64,000 bases of DNA from the NCBI RefSeq assembly GCF_013205025.1, contig NZ_JABMLE010000001.1:248001-312000 (forward strand). Direction: 5' to 3'. The notes below the pieces were generated by a model. The model was not told where the DNA came from. It saw nothing but the letters and a program-made list of their open reading frames with translations, and did no database searches. A program made the translations under genes and the position numbers. Positions 24,765 through 32,694 of the stretch are shown in pieces (the stretch's first letter is position 1; every line of letters begins with the position of its first letter). This stretch comes from Rathayibacter sp. VKM Ac-2857 (GTDB lineage Bacteria > Actinomycetota > Actinomycetes > Actinomycetales > Microbacteriaceae).

Positions 24765-25217
24765 TCATCCGAGCCCGCTCTCGTCGAGCGCGTCGCGCAG
24801 GGCGCGCCAGGCGAGCGTGGCGCAGACCGAGCGCACCGGGTTCGCGGCGACCAGCAGCAGCGCCGCCTCGTCGCCGAGCGGCTCCCCCGCGACCGACTCC
24901 ACGGCGCGTCCGGACACCGCGTCGTGCGCGGCCATCGCGTCGAGGAAGGCGGCGACGCGCCCGCGCAGAGTGGCAACGTCGAGCCCGTCGAGCTCGTCCG
25001 CGAGCAGCGAGGCGGAGCCCTGCGACACCTCGCAGCCGCGCCCGCTCCAGCGGATCGACAGCGCGGCGGCGTCCCCGGAGACCCGGACCTCGATCCGGTC
25101 GCCACAGGTCGGAGTGAGCAGCTCGGCCCGGCCGAGCACCTCCGTCGGCGCCGTCTCGTCCCGCCCCACCGGGTGCCGCGCGTGCGCCCGGATCAGCTCG
25201 GCCGCCTCGGCGCTCAC
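24765..25217 (-). CDS. Divergent SufU-like iron-sulfur scaffold protein
   Basis: A 150-residue protein with the three SufU ligand cysteines and Asp in order: TPTCGDRIEV, GRGCEVSQGSASLLADEL and RSVCATLAWRALRDAL. Canonical SufU is a zinc-dependent sulfurtransferase working with SufS. The usual N-terminal YREIILDHYKNP block is replaced by ELIRAHARHPVG. No other suf gene is in the window. It is the last gene of the transaminase-allC-rpiR operon (GTGA overlap), suggesting a pathway-specific role, perhaps Fe-S supply to xanthine dehydrogenase. That role is inference. Confidence 0.75.
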   Translation of the reverse strand: MSAEAAELIRAHARHPVGRDETAPTEVLGRAELLTPTCGDRIEVRVSGDAAALSIRWSGRGCEVSQGSASLLADELDGLDVATLRGRVAAFLDAMAAHDAVSGRAVESVAGEPLGDEAALLLVAANPVRSVCATLAWRALRDALDESGLG

Positions 25218-26098
25218 GGCCGCTCCTCCAGCTCCGCCAGCTCGGCGTACAGGGTGCTGATGCCCGCGATGCGCTCGCGCGACTCCCGCGGCACGGCGCC
25301 GAGCACCCCGGCGGCGAGCACGGCGACCGCGCTCATCGCCGCCGCGTAGCTGTCGAAGGCCGCCTCGCTGTCGACGGGGCACTCCAGCCACACCGCACAG
25401 CGATCGGCGAAGCGCCGCGCGTGCGCATCGGCGAGCAGCACGACCGGCACCCCGTGCGCGGCCAGCACGTCGACGACGGCCGCGAAGGAGGCGGGCCGCC
25501 GGCGGAAGCCGACCAGCACCACCGCGTCCTCCGCGCCGAGCCCGGCGACCTCCTCGCCGAGCGACTGCCCGGGCTGCGGCGCGATCCGCACCCGGGCGCG
25601 CGCCTGTGCGAGCTGCTGGCGCAGGTGCAGTGCGACCGGGTAGCTGTTGCGCAGTCCGATCACGACGACCTCGCGGGCGCCGGAGAGCAGCCGGACGGAC
25701 TCCTCGAGCCGCCCGTCGGCGAAGGTCGTCGCGAGCCGGCGGAGGTTCGCGTGCTCGCTCTCGAGGTGCACGGCCAGCGCGTCGGCGGGGGCACCGGCCG
25801 ACGCCGGGCCGACCGGCACGCCGGAGCTGCGCAGCGCGCGGGCGTGCTCGCGCACCTCCTGCGAGTTGGAGAAGCCCAGGCGGCGGAAGAGCCGCGAGAC
25901 CGTGGCCTTCGAGACCCCGCTGTGCTGCGCGAGCTCGGTGGCGGTGTAGCTGGCGAGGTCGCCGAGGTGGTCGAGGATGAAGTCGGCCGCGCGCTGCTCC
26001 TGCCGCGACAGCGAGGCGTAGCCCGCGTCGATCCGGTGGCCGATGCTCGGCGCGGAGGCCTCGGTGCGGTGCTCGGCGATCGGCGCCGAGGCGGTCAC
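25214..26098 (-). CDS. MurR/RpiR-family transcriptional regulator
   Basis: A 294-residue regulator. The N-terminal HTH_6 domain (about 20-95) has SRQEQRAADFILDHLGDLASYTATELA, then HSGVSKATVSRLFRRLGF. The C-terminal SIS domain (about 135-270) has EVVVIGLRNSYPVALHLRQQL and AVVLVGFRRRP. SIS domains usually bind phosphosugars, but RpiR proteins in purine clusters are known. It is co-translated with allC (GTGA) and the SufU-like gene. It is a candidate for binding the GTTTC operators in this window; PucR is the alternative. Confidence 0.88.
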   Translation of the reverse strand: MTASAPIAEHRTEASAPSIGHRIDAGYASLSRQEQRAADFILDHLGDLASYTATELAQHSGVSKATVSRLFRRLGFSNSQEVREHARALRSSGVPVGPASAGAPADALAVHLESEHANLRRLATTFADGRLEESVRLLSGAREVVVIGLRNSYPVALHLRQQLAQARARVRIAPQPGQSLGEEVAGLGAEDAVVLVGFRRRPASFAAVVDVLAAHGVPVVLLADAHARRFADRCAVWLECPVDSEAAFDSYAAAMSAVAVLAAGVLGAVPRESRERIAGISTLYAELAELEERP

Positions 26099-27339
26099 AC
26101 CCGTCCTGCCCGCGCCTCGGCGAACGCGAGCACCGCTGCCTCGAAGGCGTCCAGCGCGGTCGCGACGTCGGCCTCGGTCACGTTCTCCTCGGGGTGGTGG
26201 CTGACGCCGCCCTCGCAGCGGACGAAGAGCATCGCGTACTCGGTGAGGTCGGCGATCGCCATCGCGTCGTGCCCGGCCTTGGAGAAGAGCACCATCGGCT
26301 CCTGGTCGCCGGTCGCGCGGATGCCGGTGCGGACGACGTCCTGCAGCCAGTCGGCCGCGACGACGGCGGGCGCACCGTGCGTCTCCTCGACGGTCAGCGC
26401 GAGCCGGCGGCGGCGGGCCGACTCCGACATCGCGTGCTCGATCTCGTTCCAGACGGTGTCGCGGACGTCGTCGAACTCGGCCCGCAGATCGAGCGAGAAC
26501 TCTACGCGGCCCGGGATCACGTTGACGGCGCCCGGGAACGCCTCGAGGCGGCCGACGGTGGCGATCGCCCCGTGCTCGCGGGCGATCCGCTCGACGGCGA
26601 GCACGGCCTCCGCGGCGCCGGTCAGCGCGTCGCGGCGGCGGTCGAACGGCACGCCGCCGGCGTGGCCGGCCTTTCCAGTGAGGGTGAGGGCGAAACGGCG
26701 CGCGCCGGCGATCGAGGACACGACGCCGAGGGCGCGGTCCGCCTCCTCGAGATACGGGCCCTGCTCGATGTGCGTCTCGAGGTAGGCGAGGACGTCGGCG
26801 GCGTCGCGCGCCGCGGTCGAGATGCGCGAGGGGTCGAGGCCGAACTCGTGGAACGCCTCGACGAGGGTCGTGCCGTGCGCGTCCTCCAGCTCCCACCAGT
26901 GCTCGTCCCAGGTTCCGGCGACCGCTCGGGAGCCGAGCAGGGCCGTGCCGAAGCGGGTCCCCTCCTCGTCGCCGAACGCGACGACCTCGACCGCGAACGG
27001 CAGCCGGGTGCCGGCGGCGTTCAGCCGGGCGACGACGGCGATCGCGAGCATGACCCCGAGGATCCCGTCGTAGCGGCCCGCGTCCGGCACCGTGTCCAGG
27101 TGCGAGCCGAGCAGCAGCGCGGGCAGGCCCGGCGTCGCACCCTCGTAGCGGCCGCACTGGTTGCCGGCCGCGTCCTGCCAGGTGCGCATGCCGGCGTCCT
27201 CCATCCAGCGCGCCGCCATCGCGTTGACGCGGGCGTGCTCGGGAGAGAGGTAGACGCGCTCGATCGCGCCGCGGGTGCTCGAGACGGCGGCGAGCTCGTC
27301 GCAGCGCGCCATGATCGCGGCGGCGTCGACGGTGCTCAC
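26095..27339 (-). CDS. allC: Allantoate amidohydrolase
   Basis: M20-family metallopeptidase-like enzyme releasing ammonia and CO2 from allantoate to give S-ureidoglycine. The 414-residue protein has GSHLDTVPDAGRYDGILG (metal His/Asp), AFGDEEGTRFG (bridging Glu), ETHIEQGPYLEE, the dimerisation-domain GKAGHAGGVPFDRRRDAL, and SKAGHDAMAI / GGVSHHPEENV near the end. The GTG overlaps the transaminase stop (GTGA) and is preceded by GGAGG. Confidence 0.94.
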   Translation of the reverse strand: MSTVDAAAIMARCDELAAVSSTRGAIERVYLSPEHARVNAMAARWMEDAGMRTWQDAAGNQCGRYEGATPGLPALLLGSHLDTVPDAGRYDGILGVMLAIAVVARLNAAGTRLPFAVEVVAFGDEEGTRFGTALLGSRAVAGTWDEHWWELEDAHGTTLVEAFHEFGLDPSRISTAARDAADVLAYLETHIEQGPYLEEADRALGVVSSIAGARRFALTLTGKAGHAGGVPFDRRRDALTGAAEAVLAVERIAREHGAIATVGRLEAFPGAVNVIPGRVEFSLDLRAEFDDVRDTVWNEIEHAMSESARRRRLALTVEETHGAPAVVAADWLQDVVRTGIRATGDQEPMVLFSKAGHDAMAIADLTEYAMLFVRCEGGVSHHPEENVTEADVATALDAFEAAVLAFAEARAGRV

Positions 27340-28601
27340 GCCGCGCCTCCCGTCGACGCGTCGTAGACGCCGTACGCGCCCGCGACGCCGCCGCCCGGAG
27401 CGACGGACGCGCCCGCGCGGCGCAGGACCGCCTCGAGTGCGGCGAGGGTCGTCAGCACCGTGTCCTGGCGGGCGTTGTAGCCCATGGTGCCGATCCGCCA
27501 GACCTTGCCGTGCAGCGGGCCGAAGGAGGTGCCGATCTCGATGCCGAAGTCCTCCAGCATCGCGCCGCGCACCGCGTCGCCGTTCACGCCGTCCGGGATG
27601 TGCACCGCGACGACGTTGTTCATCTTGTGGGCGAGGTCGCCGAACACGCGGAGGCCGAGCCCCTGGACGCCGGCGAGCATCGCCGCTCCGTGCAGCTCGT
27701 GCCGCGCGATCGTGGTCTCGAGGCCCTCCTCGACGATCAGACGGGCGCACTCGCGCGCGCCGTAGAGCATCGTCGTGGCCTCGGTGTGGTGGTTGAGCCG
27801 GCGCGGGCCCCAGTAGTCGAAGACCATGCCGAGGTCGAAGTAGTTGGAGCGGACGGGGTGCGCGCTGACCGCGTCGCCCTCGTCGCGGATGCCGGCCTCG
27901 ATGCTCTTCCGAGCCTCGATCACGGCGACGGCGCGCTCGGAGAAGGTGACGGGAGCGGAGCCGGAGGGCCCGCCGAGGCACTTCTGCAGCCCGGCCGAGA
28001 CGGCGTCGAGGCCGAGCTCGTCGGCGCCGAACGCGTTGCCCGCGAGCGACGCGGTGACGTCGGTGTAGAAGAGCACGCCGTGCTTCTCGCAGACCGCGCC
28101 GAGCTCCTCGAGCGGCTGCGCCATCGTCGTCGACGTGTCGCCGTGCACGACCGCGAGCACCTTGGGGCGCACGCGCTCGATCGCCTCGGTGATGACGGAG
28201 ACCGGGAACACCTGGCCCCACTCCGCCTCGATCACGTGCACCTCGGCGCCGCAGCGCTCGGCGATCTCGCGGAGGAGATGGCCGAAGCGGCCGAAGACGG
28301 GCACCAGCACCCTGTCGCCCGGCTCGAGCATCGAGACGAGCGCCGCCTCGATCCCGGCGCGGCTGGTGCCGTCGACGAGCATCGTCTTCTCGTTCGAGGT
28401 GGCGAAGACGCGGCGGTAGAGCTCCTGCGTCTCGTTCATCATCGAGGTCATGAACGGGTCGTACTGGCCCACCAGCTGCGCGGACATCGCGCGGAGCACC
28501 CGCGGGTCGGCGTTGATCGGGCCGGGGCCCATCAGCAGCCGGGGCGGCGGGTCGATGGGGAGGAACGTCGAGATCGCGGGCGCGGTCGGAATGGGAGCCA
28601 C
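27336..28601 (-). CDS. pucG: (S)-ureidoglycine-glyoxylate transaminase (PucG-like)
   Basis: Class V PLP aminotransferase of 421 residues. It has LLMGPGPINADPRVL and VGQYDPFMTSMMNE near the N-terminus, HGDTSTTMAQPLEEL, YTDVTASLAGN, and the PLP lysine Lys207 in SAGLQKCLGGPSG. In the PucG branch it converts ureidoglycine plus glyoxylate to oxalurate plus glycine. Direct coupling to allC, which makes ureidoglycine, supports this over plain alanine- or serine-glyoxylate activity. It heads the operon pucG-allC-rpiR-sufU-like. Confidence 0.88.
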   Translation of the reverse strand: MAPIPTAPAISTFLPIDPPPRLLMGPGPINADPRVLRAMSAQLVGQYDPFMTSMMNETQELYRRVFATSNEKTMLVDGTSRAGIEAALVSMLEPGDRVLVPVFGRFGHLLREIAERCGAEVHVIEAEWGQVFPVSVITEAIERVRPKVLAVVHGDTSTTMAQPLEELGAVCEKHGVLFYTDVTASLAGNAFGADELGLDAVSAGLQKCLGGPSGSAPVTFSERAVAVIEARKSIEAGIRDEGDAVSAHPVRSNYFDLGMVFDYWGPRRLNHHTEATTMLYGARECARLIVEEGLETTIARHELHGAAMLAGVQGLGLRVFGDLAHKMNNVVAVHIPDGVNGDAVRGAMLEDFGIEIGTSFGPLHGKVWRIGTMGYNARQDTVLTTLAALEAVLRRAGASVAPGGGVAGAYGVYDASTGGAA

Positions 28602-28630
28602 CTTCTTCGCAGACGGACGTGCAGAGAAAA

Positions 28631-28643
28631 ACCTGTTTCAGGT
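28631..28643. promoter_or_regulatory. 13-bp palindrome in the pucG leader
   Basis: ACCTGTTTCAGGT, perfectly symmetrical about the central T, about 30 bp upstream of the pucG start. It contains a third GTTTC 30 bp (near three helical turns) from the direct-repeat pair at 28665-28680. Confidence 0.4.
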
Positions 28644-28664
28644 CTTGAGTCTACTGCAACAGAC

Positions 28665-28680
28665 GTTTCGCCGATGTTTC
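28665..28680 (+). promoter_or_regulatory. GTTTC-N6-GTTTC operator upstream of pucG
   Basis: Perfect GTTTC-GCCGAT-GTTTC with 11-bp period, 64 bp before the pucG start, in an unusually AT-rich 70-bp patch that probably holds the operon promoter. Confidence 0.6.
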
Positions 28681-28726
28681 GGCGCCGGACCAGGTCGGAG
28701 GAGAGATTGACGTCCTTGGGGTGGGC

Positions 28727-28765
28727 GGGTCTCGATACGCCCCTGCGGGGCTACTCGACCAGCAT
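28727..28765. repeat. Inverted F element
   Basis: Reverse complement of the F repeat (GGTCTCGATACG ... CTACTCGACCAGCAT). The 364-bp gap upstream of pucG contains this, two more F elements and the regulatory patch, with no gene. Confidence 0.8.
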
Positions 28766-28834
28766 GCTTGCGGGCGTCTCTTCCAAGGAGATACACCCAC
28801 CCCTGCTGGTCGCCGATCCCGGCGAGGGCCCTTC

Positions 28835-28875
28835 ATGCTGGTCGAGTAGCCCGCGCAGCGGGCGTATCGAGACCC
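28835..28875. repeat. Solitary F element
   Basis: 41-bp F repeat with a GCCCGC-GCA-GCGGGC apex; the extra base pair relative to the 39-bp form is compensated on both arms. Confidence 0.8.
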
Positions 28876-28922
28876 GCGCCTCCCAAGCGGGGCAGCACAT
28901 GCCTCACCGCAGCGGCCCCTGC

Positions 28923-28963
28923 ATGCTGGTCGAGTAGCCCGCATCGCGGGCGTATCGAGACCC
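28923..28963. repeat. Solitary F element abutting the amidase stop
   Basis: F repeat with apex GCCCGC-ATC-GCGGGC, ending 2 bp from the amidase stop codon. It may double as a transcription terminator. Confidence 0.8.
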
Positions 28964-28965
28964 GC

Positions 28966-30504
28966 CTACTGCAAGACCTCCGCCGCCAGCTCCAGCAGCG
29001 CCAGATCCGCCCCGCGCGGCCCGACCAGGCACAGCCCCACTGGCTTGCCGTCGACGCTCAGCCGCGGCACCGACAGCGCCGTATACCCGCCGATCCCCGC
29101 GAGGCAGGTCAGCCCGAGCGTGGCCGTCCGAGCCGCATCGATCACCTCGGCCGACGCGTCGAGCGCAGGAGCCACCGACGACGCCGACGGCAGCAGAAGC
29201 ACCCGCCCGCCGAGCGCCGCATCGAGCTGCTCGCGGAACCCCGCGACCCGCTCCCGCGCCGCCGCCTCGGTCTCCGCGTCGATCCGCGCCGCGGCATCGA
29301 ACCGCCCCTGCACGTCCGGCGCCAGCACTCCCGGATGCGCCGTGACCCAGTCACCGTCCGACGCCCACGCCTCCGCGGCTTGCACCGTCCGGAACGCCTC
29401 GAACATCTCCGCCACCGGCGGCAGCGCGATCCGCTCGACGTCGAGGCCCTCCACCACCGCCGAGAACGCGGCCGCGACCGGAGCATCGACCCGCTCGAGC
29501 AGCGCCTCGGCGACGACGAACCCGCCGACCGGCGACCCGGGATTGCCGCTCAGCGCGACACCGGCGACCCGCTGCAACGTCTCGAGATCCCGCGTCAGCC
29601 ACCCCACCGTGTCGAAGCTCGGCGCGAGCGGAAGCAGCCCCTCCACCGGCACCGCTCCGTGCGTCGTCCGCAGCCCCCAGAGTCCCTGGTACGACGCGGG
29701 CACGCGGATCGACCCCGCCGTGTCCGTCGCGAGTCCGATCGACGCCTGCCCGAGCGACACCGCGGTGGCGGGTCCGCTCGAAGAGCCACCAGGGATCGCT
29801 CCCGGGACCGCCGGGTTCGGCGGCGTCCCGTAGCCGGAGTTCCGCCCCGCGATGCTGTACGCGAACTCGTCGGTCTGCGCGATCCCGCGCACCGACGCTC
29901 CCGCGCCCAGCAGCATCGCGACCGCGGGCGCCGTCGACCGCTCGACCGAGGCCTCCGCCAGCCGCACGGGGATCCCCGCGCCGATCCGCTGCCCCTCGAT
30001 CGCGAAGAGGTCCTTCACCGCCACGTCCAGCCCGTCGAGCGGCCCCGGCGCGGAGGCGGGCACGAGCGGTGCCCCGACCGCCCGCCACACCCGCACGTCG
30101 AGTGCCGGCGCGGGCGCCTGCACCTGGGCAGCACGCACCCGCCACACCCCGGAGGCCCGCGTCCACAGCTGCGTCACCAGCCCGCGCCCCCCGCGGGCCG
30201 GCAGGTTCACCGTCACGACCAGCGCGTCGTCCGTCCCGAGGGCCCGCACGTGCAGCTCGGCGAGCGCCCGCGGCGGCGTCCCGCCCCGCCGCCCGCGGAA
30301 CCCGGTGATCGCCTCGTGCCCGACGAGCAGCCCGGAGGCGTCGCCGCGGAGGGTCGTCGGCTCGCGGACGAAGGCGTCGGCGAGCGCCGGCACGTCGTCC
30401 GCAGCCAGCGCGGCCTCGTAGGCGAGCACCGCGTCGACGAGTCCCTCGGGCAGCTCGCCCTCCAGCGTCGTGACGCGCGGATCACTGCCGCGCGGCTCAG
30501 TCAT
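28966..30504 (-). CDS. AtzH-like domain fused to amidase-signature hydrolase
   Basis: A 512-residue fusion. Residues 15-130 are an AtzH-like (DUF3225/SnoaL fold) domain (VDAVLAYEAALAADDVPALADAFV ... VTVNLPARGGRGLVTQLW). Residues 150-512 are an amidase-signature enzyme with the Ser-cisSer-Lys triad: Lys164 (VAVKDLF), the GGSSSG cis-Ser at about 241-242 and Ser265 (DTAGSIRVPA). AtzH and AtzE are separate proteins in 1-carboxybiuret hydrolysis, and AtzH relatives (HpxZ) occur in oxalurate loci. Next to pucG, oxalurate is the likeliest substrate (inference). It overlaps the formamidase-family gene by 8 bases. Confidence 0.85.
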   Translation of the reverse strand: MTEPRGSDPRVTTLEGELPEGLVDAVLAYEAALAADDVPALADAFVREPTTLRGDASGLLVGHEAITGFRGRRGGTPPRALAELHVRALGTDDALVVTVNLPARGGRGLVTQLWTRASGVWRVRAAQVQAPAPALDVRVWRAVGAPLVPASAPGPLDGLDVAVKDLFAIEGQRIGAGIPVRLAEASVERSTAPAVAMLLGAGASVRGIAQTDEFAYSIAGRNSGYGTPPNPAVPGAIPGGSSSGPATAVSLGQASIGLATDTAGSIRVPASYQGLWGLRTTHGAVPVEGLLPLAPSFDTVGWLTRDLETLQRVAGVALSGNPGSPVGGFVVAEALLERVDAPVAAAFSAVVEGLDVERIALPPVAEMFEAFRTVQAAEAWASDGDWVTAHPGVLAPDVQGRFDAAARIDAETEAAARERVAGFREQLDAALGGRVLLLPSASSVAPALDASAEVIDAARTATLGLTCLAGIGGYTALSVPRLSVDGKPVGLCLVGPRGADLALLELAAEVLQ

Positions 30505-31612
30505 CGAAGTCCGCCGTCCGCACGCGGGCGTGCACGCCCTTCACCAGATCGACGACCTGCGAGATGTTGAAGTCCGTCGCCGCGCTGAGATACGCGTAGG
30601 CGAGGCTCGCGTCCATCCCGTAGCGGGCCTGGAGCAGCGCGATCGCCGCGCGCACGCAGTTCTGCACCGCGACGTCGAGGTCCTCGTCCATCCCGGTCGG
30701 CACCAGGAACTCGGCCGTCTCACCGAGCGGCCCGGCGATCTCGCCGAACGCGGCGAGCGCCTCCGCCCGCGGGATCACCTCGAAGCGCACCCGCACCCGC
30801 AGGCTCGCCTCCATCGCGGTCAGCGCGACCTCGCCGTCGCCCTGCGCGAAGTGCGGATCGCCGACGTAGGCGAGCGCCTCCGGCACCTGCACCGGCAGGT
30901 AGACGCTCGTGCCCGCCGTGAGCAGCGAGATGTCGATGTTGCCGCCGTGCGCACCCGGAGGCACGGAGTGCGGCCGCTCGTCGCCCGCCACCGCGACGCC
31001 CATGATCCCGAGGAACGGATGCAGCTCGAACCGCGCCGAGCGCTCGCCCCCGGGCGTCAGCGGCAGCACGCCCCGGCGGATCCCGTCGGCGCCCTCCTCG
31101 ACACGGGCGAACGCGCTGAACGACCCCGCGGCCAGCGGGTACTCCCCCGGCAGCGCACCGCGGCCGTGCCGGTTCGAGATCACGCCGTACGGGACGCGCG
31201 GCTCGGCCTCGAGCAGCGTCATCCGCAGCAGATCGCCGGGCATCGCCCCGCGCACCGCGATCGGGCCGGTCACCACGTGCGGCCCGTCGACGGCGGTGTC
31301 GCGGAAGGGACCGTGGGCAGCCAACTCGACGGCGTCCTGCAGCACCCCGTCGGGAGCCACGCCGTGCGCCACGAAGAACGCCACGGGATCACGGCCCTGA
31401 TCCTCCAGGACCCCCTCGTGGCTCAGCGTGTCGATGACGACCTCGGCGCCGGAGTCGACGGTGAGCACCGCCCGGTCACTCGCGCAGGGCAGCCGCCCCC
31501 ACAGCACCGATCCGGGCCCCGCCGGCAGGTACTCGACCCCCTCCGGAAGCCCCTCGCCGGGCTGCACCGTCCACCCCGTCTGCCGCACCTGCCGCACCTC
31601 TGCTTCCCGCAT
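30497..31612 (-). CDS. Acetamidase/formamidase family protein
   Basis: A 371-residue FmdA/AmdA-type amide hydrolase: SHEGVLEDQGRDPVAFF, GPHVVTGPIAVRGAMPGDLLRM, LEAEPRVPYGVISNRHGRGALP, HPFLGIMGVA and GGNIDISLLTAGTSVYLPV are family blocks. Members hydrolyse short amides. Translational coupling (ATGACTGA) to the AtzH-amidase gene suggests it acts on that enzyme's product, for example oxamate to oxalate; this is inference. The ATG at 31612 has GGAGAGG upstream. A minus-strand -10 (TACTGT) and an operator-like site lie within 75 bp. Confidence 0.85.
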   Translation of the reverse strand: MREAEVRQVRQTGWTVQPGEGLPEGVEYLPAGPGSVLWGRLPCASDRAVLTVDSGAEVVIDTLSHEGVLEDQGRDPVAFFVAHGVAPDGVLQDAVELAAHGPFRDTAVDGPHVVTGPIAVRGAMPGDLLRMTLLEAEPRVPYGVISNRHGRGALPGEYPLAAGSFSAFARVEEGADGIRRGVLPLTPGGERSARFELHPFLGIMGVAVAGDERPHSVPPGAHGGNIDISLLTAGTSVYLPVQVPEALAYVGDPHFAQGDGEVALTAMEASLRVRVRFEVIPRAEALAAFGEIAGPLGETAEFLVPTGMDEDLDVAVQNCVRAAIALLQARYGMDASLAYAYLSAATDFNISQVVDLVKGVHARVRTADFDD

Positions 31613-31670
31613 GCCGGCCACCTCTCCGCGCGGGTCCGCCCCGCACTCCGTCCGACAGTAGCGGCGCCGT

Positions 31671-31686
31671 GTTGCGCCCTCGTGTC
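31671..31686 (+). promoter_or_regulatory. GTTGC-N6-GTGTC operator upstream of the formamidase/amidase operon
   Basis: GTTGC-GCCCTC-GTGTC has one mismatch per half to GTTTC-N6-GTTTC. Its flanks align with the 13451 site (GTGTTNCGCC...TCGTNTCC). It lies 59 bp before the start, next to a TACTGT -10 on the minus strand. Confidence 0.45.
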
Positions 31687-31743
31687 CCGACCGCCGCCCG
31701 CATCCATGGCAGGATCGGCCCCGCACCTCCCCCTCTCCCCTCC

Positions 31744-31804
31744 CGCGAGATGCCACTTGTGCGCGCGACACGCCGACGGAGGTGCTCACAAGTGGCATCT
31801 CGCG
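31744..31804. repeat. 61-bp inverted repeat, copy 1
   Basis: 17-bp perfect arms (left CGCGAGATGCCACTTGT, right its complement) around a 27-nt loop containing GCGCGACAC. A second copy lies at 48691-48751. It lies between two divergent genes, so it is not simply a terminator. Confidence 0.85.
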
Positions 31805-31832
31805 GCCCCACCCCTCCGACGACAGGACCCCC

Positions 31833-32543
31833 GTGTTCCGACGCCTGCGCACGCGCACCGACAACGTCCACCTCGGCCTCATGCTCGCCCTGACCTTCTC
31901 GACCGGCATCATCGACGCCGTCGGCTACCTCGGCCTCGACCGGGTCTTCACCGGCAACATGACCGGCAACGTGGTCATCCTCGGCATGGCGCTCGCCGGC
32001 GCCGACGACCTCCCCATCGTCGGCCCGATCATCGCCCTCGCCGGCTTCATGCTCGGCGCCGCGATCGGCGGCCGCGTCCTGCGCCCGGTCAAGGTCGGCT
32101 GGACCACCCGCTCCTCCTGGCTGTTCACCGTCGTCGGCCTCCTGATGGCCGTGCTCGCCGTCGTCCTCGGCGTCGTCCCCGAGCACCCCGAGCCCCTCGC
32201 CCTGACCGTCACCGGCGTCCTGGGCCTCGCGATGGGCCTCCAGGCTGCGACCGCCCGCCACATCGCGGTCAAGGACGTCACCACCGTCGTCGTCACCTCG
32301 ACCATCACCGGCCTCGCCGCCGACTCCCGCCTCGGCGGCGGCAAGGGCCAGCCCTGGTTCCGCCGCGTCACCGCCGTCGTCCTGATCGCCGCCGGCGCCG
32401 GCGTCGGCGCCCTGGCCCTGAACGTCGGCCTCTGGCTCGGCCTCGCCCTCGCCGCCGCGATCACCCTGATCGCCTCGCTCCTCGGCCACCTCGTCGCCCA
32501 CGTGAAGCACGCGACCCCGGCCGAGGAGAAGGCCGCCGCCTGA
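31833..32543 (+). CDS. DUF1275 (YoaK-like) membrane protein
   Basis: A 236-residue integral membrane protein with about six hydrophobic segments. The DUF1275 signature is near the start: ALTFSTGIIDAVGYLGLDRVFTGNMTGNVVILGMAL. AMGLQAATARHIAVKDVTTVVVTSTITG follows at about 135-162. A role in transport has been suggested for the family, but the substrate is unknown. A weak AGGA precedes the GTG. An inverted repeat sits 29 bp upstream. Confidence 0.85.
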   Translation: MFRRLRTRTDNVHLGLMLALTFSTGIIDAVGYLGLDRVFTGNMTGNVVILGMALAGADDLPIVGPIIALAGFMLGAAIGGRVLRPVKVGWTTRSSWLFTVVGLLMAVLAVVLGVVPEHPEPLALTVTGVLGLAMGLQAATARHIAVKDVTTVVVTSTITGLAADSRLGGGKGQPWFRRVTAVVLIAAGAGVGALALNVGLWLGLALAAAITLIASLLGHLVAHVKHATPAEEKAAA

Positions 32544-32575
32544 CCCGCCACCGCCCGTCCAACGGAGCGGTCCGA

Positions 32576-32647
32576 TGCAGAACATCAGCCAGGAGTTCTG
32601 CTCATCGCCCATCAGCGATGACCCGCCACCTCAGCTGATGTTCTGCA
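32576..32647. repeat. 72-bp compound hairpin after the DUF1275 gene
   Basis: Outer 14-bp arms TGCAGAACATCAGC / GCTGATGTTCTGCA enclose an inner 7-bp hairpin TCATCGC-N6-GCGATGA (32602-32621). It lies between the convergent DUF1275 and mutM genes, so it could be a bidirectional terminator or a mobile palindrome. Confidence 0.75.
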
Positions 32648-32694
32648 GCGGCTCCTCCGTCGAAGGCAGCTGAGCGGACCGGAAACCGCACCGC

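Noticed and set aside
31744-31804. Rho-independent terminator
   Set aside because: It lies between two divergent genes, where neither transcript would need one; the homologous copy at 48691 shows it is a repeat family.
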